A stretch of 64,000 nt of DNA from Variovorax sp. OAS795. Its GTDB lineage: Bacteria > Pseudomonadota > Gammaproteobacteria > Burkholderiales > Burkholderiaceae_C. The stretch is taken from positions 2,666,001 to 2,730,000 of the forward strand of contig NZ_JBEPOH010000001.1 of the NCBI RefSeq assembly GCF_040546685.1, in the 5' to 3' direction. Shown here in pieces: positions 28,041-36,630 of this stretch. The notes under the pieces were generated by a model. It saw nothing but the letters and a program-made list of their open reading frames with translations, was not told the origin of the DNA and ran no database searches. The position numbers and the translations under genes are program-made. How positions within the stretch are numbered: position 1 is the first letter of the stretch; every line of letters begins with the position of its first letter.

Positions 28041-30165
28041 AGCCCACTATCGCGACCAGCTTCCGGCCCCGACGCCGGCACCGGGAGGGGCGGGGGCAGC
28101 AGCGGCAGCCGCCGCCGCGGCAGCCAAGGCAGCCGGACCGGCAGCGGCAGCGGCAGGTGTCGTTGCCGCTGCTGCCGGCATGCCCGCGGCCGCAGCGTCG
28201 GCCGCTGCCGCTGGCGCGTCCGCCAGTGTTGCGGGCATGGTCGGCCATGCAGCGGTTTCGGCTGGCGCTTCGGCGCTCGCGAGCGCGGCCGTGAAGGCTG
28301 CTGCCGATCACCGCGCCGCGAAGGCGCACGACGCGAACACCGCGGCACCGCCAGCCGGCGCCCTGGACATTTCGGCACCGCCGGGGCGAGCGCCAAAGCC
28401 GCAAGCCGCCGACGCACTGCCTTCAGCGGACCCGCAGCTGGCGGAGATCCAGCGCATGACCGCGCAGATGAATGCGCAGACCGAACGCCTGCTGGCCGAA
28501 CACGGGATCCCGCGTTCGCAGATCGACGCCATGATGCAGCCGCCGCCGCAGCGCGAGGTGTCGCTGGCCGAGATCGAGGCCATGACGAAGAAGATGGAGG
28601 CGGAGCATGCGGCGCTGCTGGCCCAGAACGGCCTCACCCAGGCCGACGTGGACGGCTACATCCGATCGCGGCAGGGCGAGACGGCGCCGGCCGACGTGAG
28701 CCTGGCGGACATCGAGGCACAGACGCAGCAGATGCGCTTGCAGACCGAGCAGTTGATGCGCGAGAACGGCATCGACCACAACGACGTGGCGGACTACCTC
28801 CAAAGCCGCGGCGCCAGCGACGAAGCGGTGCAACTGATGCGGCAGTTTCCGGCGCTGGCGGCACCGGTTTCCAGCTTGGCTCCCGCGTCGCGGACCGCCT
28901 CGCCGCCGGCCGCTGCCAGCGCTGCCCCGGCCCACGCATCGAACACCAAGGGCATTGCCAGCGCGGCAGCTTCATCGCTCGCGGGGTCCGCCGCCACGTC
29001 GGTGCTTGGACCGGCAGCCTCGGCGCTGCTCGCGTCGGCCGGTGGTGCGGGACCGGTCGTTGCGTCGGCTGCGGGCGCAGCGTCGGCAGCCGCAGGCGCC
29101 GCCGCAGCAGCAGGCCCGGCGGCGGCAGCAGCCGCGGCAGCGCCGGCCCCGCATCCGCCCACCAACCGCGAGGAAGTGATCGCCTGGCAGGCCCAGGGCC
29201 GGAGCTTTGCGGGACTCAAGCTCGACGGCCTGGACCTCAGCGATCTCGATCTGCCCAACGCCGACTTCAGCGCCGCGACCCTCGAGAAGACACGCTTCGA
29301 CCGCAGCCGCCTGGCCGGCACCCGCTTCGACAAGGCGATCCTGCAAGGGGCGAGCTTTGCGGGCGCCGACGCGACCAAGGCCAGCTTCCAGTCGGTGCGC
29401 GCGGCCGGCAGCCAACTCGCCGGCGCCACGCTCACGGGCGCCAACCTGGGCGCGGCGGATTTCAGCCGCAGCGATTTCTCGGCCGCCAACCTGCAGGAGG
29501 CCCAGTGCGCGCGGACCGACTTCAGTGGCAGCCAGATGTCGAAGCTGCGTGGTGCAAAGCTGCGGGCCGAGCGCGCGAACTTCAGCGAATGTGCGCTGGA
29601 GGCGGCCGACCTGCAGGGCGCGACCCTGACCGCGGCGCGCTTCGACCTCGCGCGCATCGGCAAGGCGTTGCTCGGCTCGGTCGATGCCGAGCGCTCGGAG
29701 TGGTACCAGGCCGACGCGCGGCAGGCGGACCTCGCGGGCGCGAACCTGCGTGGCGCGCGGGCCGGTGCAGGCACCGTGTTCGCGGGCGCGAACCTGCGCG
29801 GTGCCCATCTCGATGGCGCGGCCTGGAGCGATGGCGTCGACCTTCAGGGCGCGGCCATGCAGTCGGCCTCGCTGGAGCGTGCCGACCTGGGCGGCGCGCA
29901 GGCGGCCGGCCTCATGCTGGCGGGCGCCAGCGCCAGGAGCGCGAATTTCTCGCGCGCCGCGCTCGGCGGCGCCGACGCATCGGGTGCCAACCTGATGGGC
30001 GCTTCGCTGCGCCTTGCGCAACTTGCCGGCGCGCGGCTGGCGGGTGCGAACCTGCATGCCAGCGACTGCTACGGCTCCGACATCGTGCAGGCCCACACCA
30101 TGGGCGCGCTAACCACAGGCACGCTGATGCAGATCCCGGGCCGGCCCGAGGCGGTGAAGGCATGA
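28018..30165 (+). CDS. Ala-rich protein with three 40-residue repeats and C-terminal pentapeptide repeats
   Basis: The 715-aa protein has four parts: an Ala/Gly-rich hydrophobic segment (about residues 15-110); three tandem helical repeats of about 42-46 aa (starting near bases 28438, 28564 and 28702) sharing L-A-E/D-I-x-x-x-T-x-x-M and E-x-L-L-x-x-x-G-I; a second Ala/Gly-rich segment (about 315-380); and a long pentapeptide-repeat solenoid (about 395-705, A-D/N-L/F type repeats). Start 28018 has GGGAG close upstream and overlaps the DUF2169 gene. Pentapeptide proteins in this position accompany DUF2169 and DUF3540 in other T6SS loci; their role is not established. The Ala-rich parts could associate with membranes. 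Confidence 0.8.
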   Translation: MRDAPLPEAHYRDQLPAPTPAPGGAGAAAAAAAAAAKAAGPAAAAAGVVAAAAGMPAAAASAAAAGASASVAGMVGHAAVSAGASALASAAVKAAADHRAAKAHDANTAAPPAGALDISAPPGRAPKPQAADALPSADPQLAEIQRMTAQMNAQTERLLAEHGIPRSQIDAMMQPPPQREVSLAEIEAMTKKMEAEHAALLAQNGLTQADVDGYIRSRQGETAPADVSLADIEAQTQQMRLQTEQLMRENGIDHNDVADYLQSRGASDEAVQLMRQFPALAAPVSSLAPASRTASPPAAASAAPAHASNTKGIASAAASSLAGSAATSVLGPAASALLASAGGAGPVVASAAGAASAAAGAAAAAGPAAAAAAAAPAPHPPTNREEVIAWQAQGRSFAGLKLDGLDLSDLDLPNADFSAATLEKTRFDRSRLAGTRFDKAILQGASFAGADATKASFQSVRAAGSQLAGATLTGANLGAADFSRSDFSAANLQEAQCARTDFSGSQMSKLRGAKLRAERANFSECALEAADLQGATLTAARFDLARIGKALLGSVDAERSEWYQADARQADLAGANLRGARAGAGTVFAGANLRGAHLDGAAWSDGVDLQGAAMQSASLERADLGGAQAAGLMLAGASARSANFSRAALGGADASGANLMGASLRLAQLAGARLAGANLHASDCYGSDIVQAHTMGALTTGTLMQIPGRPEAVKA

Positions 30166-31259
30166 GCATGGACGGACCAGCGACCTTCACGGATGCCGAT
30201 GCCGCGCTCGCCGCGATCGCGCAGGGTGGCCGCCGGCTTGCCGATGCCCGCGTGGCCGGCCTCGACTTCGGCGGGCGCGATCTTTCGAAAGTGCATTGGC
30301 GCAACGTGGACCTGGCGAAGGCGCGGCTGGAAGGCGCCAACCTCGAAGGCGCCGTGTTCGAGCGCTGCAGCCTGCCCGCCGCCGTGCTCGCCGGCGCGAA
30401 TCTCACGGCAACCCAGTGGCAGGCCTGCGACCTGCAAGGCGCCGTGCTGCGCACCGCGCACGGCAGTCGCATCTCGATGAGCGAGTGCAGCCTGCGCAGC
30501 GCCGATGCCGCGGGCGCGCAGTGGACGCACGCCATGTTCGACCAGTGCGACCTGTCGGCCGCCAACTTTGCCGATGCCGCGCTGCTGCAAAGCGATGCAC
30601 ACCAGTGCCGTTTCGAAGGCACCGACTTCAGCCGCGCCGTGCTGCAGCGCTTCACGGCCATGGATGCCGAGCTGGGCGCCGCGCGCTTCGATGCCACCGA
30701 CCTCACGCAGGCTTACCTCGCGGGCGCCAGGCTCGCAGGCCAGCGGCTGGGCAATTGCGTGCTGCGCATGGCGCAGTTCAACCGCGCCGATCTTTCCGGC
30801 GCCGACTTTTCGAAGGCGCAGCTGGAACAGGCCCAGTTCCAGCACGCCACGCTCGAAGGCGCGGTGTTCAGCGGCGCTGCCGGCCTGCACGTGCGCTTCG
30901 GCGATGCCCGCATGGCGCGCGCGTTGCTGGACGACGCCAGCTTCGAGATGTCGGACTTCGCGCGTGCCGACCTTGCGGGCGCGCGGCTCACGCAACTGCG
31001 CGCGTCCCGGTCGAATTTCTCCGGCGCCCGCTGCCAGGCCGCGCAGATGACGCGTGCCGTGTTCGTCCACAGCGACTTCTCCAACGCCGATCTTTCCGGC
31101 GCCGACTGCAGCCATGCCGACTTCAGCGGCGCGAACCTGCATCGCGTGGCCGAGCGCGGCACAAACTGGACCGACGCCGTGCGCCGCGGCAGCTACGGCA
31201 CCGATGCCGAACGCGCGCGCGCCGAAGACTGGCGCCCGGCGCCGGCCACCCTTTCCTGA
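30162..31259 (+). CDS. Pentapeptide-repeat protein
   Basis: The 365-aa protein is almost entirely a right-handed beta-helix of pentapeptide repeats (ANLEGAVFERCSL, ADLSGADFSKAQLEQ, ANLHRV), from about residue 25 to 340. It has a short acidic N-terminus and an Arg-rich C-terminal tail. The start overlaps the previous stop (ATGA at 30162-30165), so the two solenoid proteins are probably made together and may form a complex. There is no signal peptide or catalytic motif. A scaffold or cargo-holding role near the VgrG spike is inferred from neighbours only. Confidence 0.82.
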   Translation: MSMDGPATFTDADAALAAIAQGGRRLADARVAGLDFGGRDLSKVHWRNVDLAKARLEGANLEGAVFERCSLPAAVLAGANLTATQWQACDLQGAVLRTAHGSRISMSECSLRSADAAGAQWTHAMFDQCDLSAANFADAALLQSDAHQCRFEGTDFSRAVLQRFTAMDAELGAARFDATDLTQAYLAGARLAGQRLGNCVLRMAQFNRADLSGADFSKAQLEQAQFQHATLEGAVFSGAAGLHVRFGDARMARALLDDASFEMSDFARADLAGARLTQLRASRSNFSGARCQAAQMTRAVFVHSDFSNADLSGADCSHADFSGANLHRVAERGTNWTDAVRRGSYGTDAERARAEDWRPAPATLS

Positions 31260-31269
31260 GAGCCCACCC

Positions 31270-31983
31270 ATGTCAAGCAACGATCCTTCCCTTGCAGCCT
31301 TCGTGCCCGGCGGCGCGCCGTCCGCGCCGCGCCTCATCACCGGCACGGTCTGCGGCCGTGCCGGTGCGTGGCTGTTCGTGCACAGCAGCGAAGGCGAGCA
31401 GCGCGCACAGGTCGCGCCCAGCTGCCTGCTGGCGCCTGAAGACGGCGACGTGGTGCTGCTGTGCCTCGCGCCCGGCATGCCGTCGGCCGAGCCGCGTGAA
31501 GGCGCCATGCGCACGCTGCCTTGCCATCAACACATCCTGGCCGTTCTCTCGCGCGCCGAAGCGGCAGCGGCGACGGTGCAGCTGCCCGGTGGCGCCCGGC
31601 TCGTCGCGCAGGACGGAAGCCTGCGCATCGAAGGGCGGCAAGTCGAGATCGCGGCCTCGGCCGGGCTGTCTGCACGCACGCCGCAGCTCACGCTGGAGGC
31701 GGTTCGCGGCGACCTTCGCTTCGGCCACGCGAACGCGTCGGCCGGCAGCTTCACGGGCGTCATCGGCGAGTTGCAGCTGTTCGCGCGCAACCTCAGTTCG
31801 CAGGTCGGCCGCCTGGTGCAGAAGGCGCGCAGCAGTTTCCGCACGGTCGAAGAGCTCGACGACCTGCACGCCGGCCGCACGCGCTGGGAGGTCGAGGGCC
31901 ACGCCCAGCTGCATGCGCGCCAGGCCACGGTGCTGGCCGAAGGCACCGTGAAGATCGACGGCCAGCGCATCGACCTGGGCTGA
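31270..31983 (+). CDS. DUF3540 protein
   Basis: The 237-aa protein resembles the DUF3540 family that recurs between pentapeptide and DUF4150 genes in T6SS clusters. The N-terminal half has ITGTVCGRAGAWLFV and APSCLLAPEDGDVVLL, resembling an OB-like fold, and the C-terminal half alternates short strands (HAQLHARQATVLAEGTVKI), resembling the beta-helical ends of VgrG extensions. No catalytic residues are recognised. A structural part in spike or effector assembly is inferred from context. It starts 10 nt after the pentapeptide gene. Confidence 0.75.
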   Translation: MSSNDPSLAAFVPGGAPSAPRLITGTVCGRAGAWLFVHSSEGEQRAQVAPSCLLAPEDGDVVLLCLAPGMPSAEPREGAMRTLPCHQHILAVLSRAEAAAATVQLPGGARLVAQDGSLRIEGRQVEIAASAGLSARTPQLTLEAVRGDLRFGHANASAGSFTGVIGELQLFARNLSSQVGRLVQKARSSFRTVEELDDLHAGRTRWEVEGHAQLHARQATVLAEGTVKIDGQRIDLG

Positions 31984-31997
31984 GGAGAAGCAAAAAA

Positions 31998-32390
31998 ATG
32001 TTCGCAGTCACCCTTGCCGGCGGCCAGTGCATGGCCACGCCCGACATCTGCAACGTGCCCACGCCCGCGGGGCCGGTGCCCACGCCCTTTCCCAACATCG
32101 GCATGCCGCCCATGGGCGATTCGCCGACCACCAAGGTGCTGGTCTCGGGCATGCCCGCGCTGACCAAGGCCTCGAAGATTCCGCTGACCAACGGCGACCA
32201 GGTCGGCGCCAGCGGCGGCGTGGTGTCCGGAAAGATCATGGGCGAGGTCGAGTTCATCGCCGGCAGCGCCAAGGTGAAGTTCGAGGGCAATCCCGCCGTC
32301 CGGCTCTCGACGCCCACCAAGCAGAACGCGGGCAATGCGATGGGCGCGGTGCTCGCGCCGAGCCAGTCGAAAGTGATGATCCTGAGCTGA
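31998..32390 (+). CDS. DUF4150 PAAR-like spike tip protein
   Basis: The 130-aa protein carries the PAAR-like DUF4150 signature: an N-terminal CNVPTPAGPVPTPFPNIG segment, then GDSPTTKVLVSGMPALTKAS and IPLTNGDQ, with a Gly-rich turn. Such proteins sharpen the VgrG trimer and often carry toxin domains. Here the protein ends after the PAAR-like fold (KVMILS), so any effector would be supplied separately. A GAGGAGA site lies 10 nt upstream. It is the only PAAR-type gene in the locus. Confidence 0.85.
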   Translation: MFAVTLAGGQCMATPDICNVPTPAGPVPTPFPNIGMPPMGDSPTTKVLVSGMPALTKASKIPLTNGDQVGASGGVVSGKIMGEVEFIAGSAKVKFEGNPAVRLSTPTKQNAGNAMGAVLAPSQSKVMILS

Positions 32391-32411
32391 TCCTGCGGAG
32401 ACAACACAACC

Positions 32412-33215
32412 ATGAAAACCATTGCAGTCACCGCGCTTTCGGCCGACGACGCACGCCTGGCCGCGCTGGGCGCCACGCTCGGGCGCTATGGCCTGCGTGC
32501 CGCGGGCGGCGTCTGGGAGACCACGGCCGAGAAGGTCGTGACCCTCGACTGGCGGCCGATGGCCGATGCCTTCGTCGCGCAGGGCGCGTCGTTCTGGCTG
32601 GTTGCCGCCGACGACAAGGCCATGGCCGACCCGGCGGTCCGCTACGGCTTGAACCTGATGGCCTCGAGCCTGCGCGCTGCGCTGGGCGCGGACCTGCCGG
32701 TCGCGGTGCTCTGGTCCGGCGCGCCCGGCCCGGAGCGTCCGGCGTTGCCGGCACAGCTGCGCGATGCGCTGGTGTTCGAGGCCGGCGACGCCTGGGCCGC
32801 CAAGGTGGTCGCGCGCGTGCACCGTGCGCGCGCCTCGGACGGACTGCAGCCGGACCGCGTCTCGGTGCATGGCAACGAGCAGCTCGGCCAGTGGATCGAG
32901 CTCGCGCCGGCCGAAGGCGCATGGCCGGGGTTGATGTTCGCGGTGGCGGGCGAGGGCGCGTCGATCGACTTCCAGGCCACCGGCCCGGGCGGCGGCTTGC
33001 CGGAGAAATCCGTGATCGCCTATGGGCAGTCGGGCCTGAAGCTGGAGAGCGCGGGCCGCGAGTTCACGGGCTGGGCGCTGCGCAACACGGTGGGCGCCAC
33101 CGACGCGGGCCCCGTCTCGTACTACGCGCGGGTGCGCGGCCGGCCCGAGGCGCTCTTGTGGATGCCCTACACGGAGGAAGACGATGCCCAGGCAACGCTG
33201 CTCGCGCTCGACTGA
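32412..33215 (+). CDS. Unknown 267-aa protein at the end of the VgrG cassette
   Basis: I do not recognise this family. It has no signal peptide or clear membrane segment. The N-terminal half (about 1-140) looks like an alpha/beta domain (MKTIAVTALSADD; DLPVAVLWSGAPGPERP), and the C-terminal half (about 150-267) is richer in strands (PGLMFAVAGEGASIDF; GPVSYYARVRGRPEAL). It follows the PAAR-like gene by 21 nt and is the last gene before a strand switch, a position where effectors or their partners are often encoded. An effector, an immunity protein or a structural accessory are all possible. Confidence 0.6.
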   Translation: MKTIAVTALSADDARLAALGATLGRYGLRAAGGVWETTAEKVVTLDWRPMADAFVAQGASFWLVAADDKAMADPAVRYGLNLMASSLRAALGADLPVAVLWSGAPGPERPALPAQLRDALVFEAGDAWAAKVVARVHRARASDGLQPDRVSVHGNEQLGQWIELAPAEGAWPGLMFAVAGEGASIDFQATGPGGGLPEKSVIAYGQSGLKLESAGREFTGWALRNTVGATDAGPVSYYARVRGRPEALLWMPYTEEDDAQATLLALD

Positions 33216-33228
33216 ACGCGCCCCCCGT

Positions 33229-33738
33229 TCAGGGCAGCTCGGCGCGACCGAGCACGCGTCCCGTGCCGTCCACGCGCACGGCGCTGCCCGGGTCGTAGTC
33301 GAGGTCGACCATGTAGAGCTCGCCTTCGAAGCGATAGGCGATGCGGTAGTGCGCGAGGTCGTAGCGCCGGACGGCCACCTTGTCGCAGGCGATCTCGGGC
33401 ACGAACACCGGCGGGGGCATCTCGACGTCGTTCCTGGATGGCGCGGACGAGAACATGCGCGACCACAGCGACCTGGGCGGGGGCGGTGCAATCGCTTCGC
33501 CGCAGCGATCCTGCGCGATGCTTTCGACCGGCTGCGTGCGGTAGACCTCGAGCACGGTCGCGACCGTGACGGGGTCGACGATTTCCGGCGCGCTCGCGCG
33601 CGCGGCCACCTCGGGCTGGGCGGCCGGTGGCGGGAGGCTTTGCGGCTTTTGGGCGCAGCCCGCGACGATCAGCGCCGCGCAGGCGGCAGCCGCGGCGGCC
33701 CCGGCGCGGGAGGCAAGGCAGGCGAAGTGTGGGGGCAT
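33229..33738 (-). CDS. Small lipoprotein of unknown function
   Basis: The 169-aa protein has a lipoprotein signal peptide with lipobox IVAGC and predicted lipidated C28. After a Pro/Ala-rich stretch come a central PPPPRSLWSRMFS segment and a C-terminal domain (IACDKVAVRRYDLAHYRIAYRFEGELYMVDLDYDPGSAVRV is the region; key features are the paired Tyr and Asp residues) that resembles a small beta-fold. Start MPPHFACL is chosen because it places the signal at the N-terminus. The gene is on the opposite strand to the T6SS genes and splits the cluster in two. A link with the T6SS is not shown. Confidence 0.65.
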   Translation of the reverse strand: MPPHFACLASRAGAAAAAACAALIVAGCAQKPQSLPPPAAQPEVAARASAPEIVDPVTVATVLEVYRTQPVESIAQDRCGEAIAPPPPRSLWSRMFSSAPSRNDVEMPPPVFVPEIACDKVAVRRYDLAHYRIAYRFEGELYMVDLDYDPGSAVRVDGTGRVLGRAELP

Positions 33739-33814
33739 GGACTGCGGAGGCGGAAGGTGCCCGCCATGGTAGAGGCTCGCGCAGCCTTGCGCCACCGCGC
33801 GCGGCGCCTGCCAT

Positions 33815-33830
33815 GTTTCATACGCAACAT
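33815..33830 (+). promoter_or_regulatory. Possible control site upstream of tssJ
   Basis: GTTTCATACGCAACAT lies just before the tssJ start and contains the inverted repeat ATGTT-N8-AACAT (33813-33830). A related sequence, GTTTCATATGCAATAA, occurs at 52737-52752 upstream of an exported lipoprotein gene, matching 13 of 16 positions. It may mark a shared promoter or operator type; evidence is limited to the two sites. Confidence 0.3.
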
Positions 33831-33845
33831 GAGGAGCGCGCCGCG

Positions 33846-34547
33846 ATGAGCTACGCCTGGCCACTCTCCGCACGCTGGTGCCTGCCGCTGTGCGCGCTTG
33901 CCGTCGTGCTGCTGCAAGGCTGCGCCGCGGCCAATTCGGCCATGGGCGGCAACACCGTCAAGCAGGCGCGGGCCGAAGTCGCCTGGGACGGCGGCAAGGA
34001 CGGCGTGCTGCTCGAGATCACCGCGGCAACCGATCTCAACCTCTACCAGAACCTGCCGCACACACTGCTGCTCACGGTGTTCCAGATGAGCGACTCGGCC
34101 GCGTTCCAGAAGCTCGTGGCCGACCCGCAGCAGATGGCCCGTGCGCTGGAAACGGGGCAGGCCGGCCCGGCCTTCCTGCAGCTGAGCCGCTACGTGGTGT
34201 CGCCGGGCCGCCGCACGCTGCTGGCGCTCGATCGCGTGCAGCAGGGCCGCTATGTCGGCATCGTGGCGGGCTACTACCAGCTCGACGCCGAAGGCACCGC
34301 GCGGCTCTTCGAGGTGCCGCTGTCGGTCGACAGCAAGGGCTGGTTCTCGACCACCTACAGCGCCGAGCCCGTGCAGCTCGCGGTGCGCCTGCAATTGGGC
34401 GCGCAGTCGATCGTGGACGCGCGCAGCCTCAACACCTACCCGGTGCCCAAGAAGGACATGGCGTGGATTCCGCTCGATGGCGGGGGCCGCGAGATCGACC
34501 TTTCACCCAAGACGGGCGACGCCGATCCGGCGGCCCGCAAACTCTGA
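33846..34547 (+). CDS. tssJ: T6SS outer-membrane lipoprotein TssJ
   Basis: TssJ anchors the trans-envelope complex to the outer membrane and contacts TssM. The 233-aa protein has a signal peptide and lipobox LLQGC with lipidated C26, followed by the TssJ fold (LEITAATDLNLYQNLPHTLLL, a conserved beta-strand and loop; VYQM-like VFQMSD). It is longer than common TssJ proteins because of a C-terminal tail (about residues 205-233). It opens the second T6SS transcription block, tssJ-tssK-tssL-tssM. Confidence 0.9.
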   Translation: MSYAWPLSARWCLPLCALAVVLLQGCAAANSAMGGNTVKQARAEVAWDGGKDGVLLEITAATDLNLYQNLPHTLLLTVFQMSDSAAFQKLVADPQQMARALETGQAGPAFLQLSRYVVSPGRRTLLALDRVQQGRYVGIVAGYYQLDAEGTARLFEVPLSVDSKGWFSTTYSAEPVQLAVRLQLGAQSIVDARSLNTYPVPKKDMAWIPLDGGGREIDLSPKTGDADPAARKL

Positions 34548-34563
34548 GCAGGCACTGAAAAAA

Positions 34564-35952
34564 ATGAACGAAAAAGCCGGCATCTACTGGCAGCAGGGCA
34601 TGTTCCTGCAGCCGCAGCATTTCCAGCAGTCCGACCTGCACCAGCAGTTCCAGCGCAAGCCGGCGCTGGAGAACCTGCAGCCGCATTTCTGGGGCGTGGG
34701 CGAGCTGGCGCTTTCAAGTGGGGCCGTCGCCAACATGCGCATCGAGGTCCAGTCGGCGCGGGTGCTGTTCCAGGACCGCTCGTACGTCGAGTACCCGGGC
34801 AACGCGGTGATCGCGGGACGGGCCTTCACCGCGGACATGGTCGAGGGCGACAGGCCGGTGACGGTCTACCTCGGGCTTCGCCGCCTGCATGCGACCGACT
34901 CCAACGTGAGCACGGTGGGCGAACTGAGCGAGGCCGCGCTGGCGTCCACGCGCTATGCGACCACCTACGCGGCAGAGGAAGTGCCCGACCTCTACTCCAA
35001 CGCGCCGCCCGCGCAGGTGCGCTCGCTGATGTTCGTGGCGCGCATCTTCTTCGAGAGCGAGCTCGAGAGCCTGCAGGACTACGAACTGGTGCCGATCGCC
35101 TGCCTCGTGCGCGACGGCAGCCTGATCCGGCTGGTCGACGACTTCGTGCCGCCTTGCTACGCCTTGTCGGGTTCGCAGGCGCTGCAGCAGCAGATCCGCG
35201 ACGTGCGCGACGAGCTCGCGGGCCGGGCCCGGCAGCTGCAGGCCTACAAGCGCGCGGGCGACATGCAGCTCGGCGGCCTCGATACGACCGACCTCGTGTT
35301 CCTGCTGGGCCTGCGCACCATGAACCGCTTCAGCCCGCAGCTGCAGCACCTGAGCGAGGACGACAACCTGCACCCGTGGGCGGTCTATGGCGTGTTGCGC
35401 CAGCTGGTGGGCGAGCTGAGCTCGTTCTCGGACCGCTTCAACATGTTCGGCGAGGCCGACGACGGGACGCCCGGCGTGCCGCCCTACGACCACCGGCAGA
35501 TCGGCCGCTGCTTCGCGCGGGCGCATGCGCTCATCAGCTACATGCTCAACGAGATCACCGTGGGCGCCGAGTTCATCGTGCAGCTCAAGCCGGAGGGCCA
35601 GTTCCAGGTCGGCGAGCTTCCCAAGCGGCTGTTCAGCGAGCACAACCGCTTCTACCTGCTGATCCACAGCGAAGCCAGCCGCGAAGCCATTGCGCAAGGC
35701 GTGACGCGGGATGCGCGCCTGGGCCCCACCGGCGAGATGGCCAAGCTGCTGTCGCTGGCGCTGCCGGGGCTCGAGCTGATCCACCTGCCGGTGGCGCCGC
35801 AGGGCCTGCCCAAGCGCCCGAACTCGCACTACTTCCGCATCGAGCAGATCAGCCGGCAGTGGGAGTCGATCACGCGCGACGGGCTGGTGGCGCTGTTCTG
35901 GATCGACGCCCCCGCCGATCTGCGCGCCGAGATCGCCGTGGTGCGGAGATAG
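34564..35952 (+). CDS. tssK: T6SS baseplate-membrane connector TssK
   Basis: TssK trimers link the baseplate to the TssLM membrane complex and resemble phage receptor-binding proteins. The 462-aa protein starts with the conserved IYWQQGMFLQPQHFQQSD segment and shows LGLRTMNRFSPQLQHL and a C-terminal region with FRIEQISRQWESI. Start 34564 lies 16 nt after tssJ; a longer upstream frame overlaps tssJ and is rejected. tssL begins 3 nt after the stop. Confidence 0.95.
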   Translation: MNEKAGIYWQQGMFLQPQHFQQSDLHQQFQRKPALENLQPHFWGVGELALSSGAVANMRIEVQSARVLFQDRSYVEYPGNAVIAGRAFTADMVEGDRPVTVYLGLRRLHATDSNVSTVGELSEAALASTRYATTYAAEEVPDLYSNAPPAQVRSLMFVARIFFESELESLQDYELVPIACLVRDGSLIRLVDDFVPPCYALSGSQALQQQIRDVRDELAGRARQLQAYKRAGDMQLGGLDTTDLVFLLGLRTMNRFSPQLQHLSEDDNLHPWAVYGVLRQLVGELSSFSDRFNMFGEADDGTPGVPPYDHRQIGRCFARAHALISYMLNEITVGAEFIVQLKPEGQFQVGELPKRLFSEHNRFYLLIHSEASREAIAQGVTRDARLGPTGEMAKLLSLALPGLELIHLPVAPQGLPKRPNSHYFRIEQISRQWESITRDGLVALFWIDAPADLRAEIAVVRR

Positions 35953-35955
35953 GCG

Positions 35956-36630
35956 ATGAGACTGGTCGACTGCTTCATTCCTGCGCTGGCGGTGGTGCGC
36001 CAGTTCGCCGATGCGCCGGCGGACGACGCGCCCGTGCTCGCCGCCCGCCTGCAGCCCCTGCTTGCCACCGCGCAGCATGACGGGCTCGCGCTCGGCGCTT
36101 CCGAAGAGGATGTGCGCAGCGCGCTGTTCGCAGTCTCCGCCTGGGTCGACGAAGCGCTGCTCACCTGCAACTGGCCGGCCGCCGAAGCCTGGCAGCGCCT
36201 GCTGCTGCAGCGGCAGTTCTTCGGCGTCTCCAATGCGGGCGTCGCCTTCTTCCAGCGGCTCGCGGAGCTGGGCGACGGGCGCGCCGACGTGGCGGAGGTC
36301 TACGTGCTGTGCCTTTCGCTGGGATTCAAGGGCCGGTTCGGCCATGGCGGCGACGCCCGCGAGCTGGCCGACATCCGGCTGCGCGCGATGCGGCGCGTGC
36401 TGGCCCATGCCAGCGCCAATGGCGTGTCCGAGGCCGAGACGCTGGTGTTCCCGGGCGCCAAGCCTGCGGAGCCTGCGCGCGGCGCCGCGGTGCGCCGGTC
36501 TCGCTGGATGCCGTCGCGCCTGAGCGTGGCGGTGCTGTCGATCTCGGTGCTGACGCTGCTCGTCCTTTACCTGGTCTTCTTTTCGATCCTGAGGCAGCAG
36601 GTCCACGCGATCTTGCCGTTGATCCGATGA
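35956..36630 (+). CDS. tssL: T6SS inner-membrane protein TssL (DotU/IcmH family)
   Basis: TssL is a C-tail-anchored inner-membrane protein that binds TssM and TssK. The 224-aa protein has a cytoplasmic DotU domain (DEALLTCNWPAAEAWQ, LCLSLGFKGRFG) and one membrane segment near residues 186-208. The OmpA-type peptidoglycan-binding domain found in longer TssL proteins is absent, so wall anchoring must come from another protein. The stop overlaps the tssM start (ATGA at 36627-36630). Confidence 0.94.
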   Translation: MRLVDCFIPALAVVRQFADAPADDAPVLAARLQPLLATAQHDGLALGASEEDVRSALFAVSAWVDEALLTCNWPAAEAWQRLLLQRQFFGVSNAGVAFFQRLAELGDGRADVAEVYVLCLSLGFKGRFGHGGDARELADIRLRAMRRVLAHASANGVSEAETLVFPGAKPAEPARGAAVRRSRWMPSRLSVAVLSISVLTLLVLYLVFFSILRQQVHAILPLIR

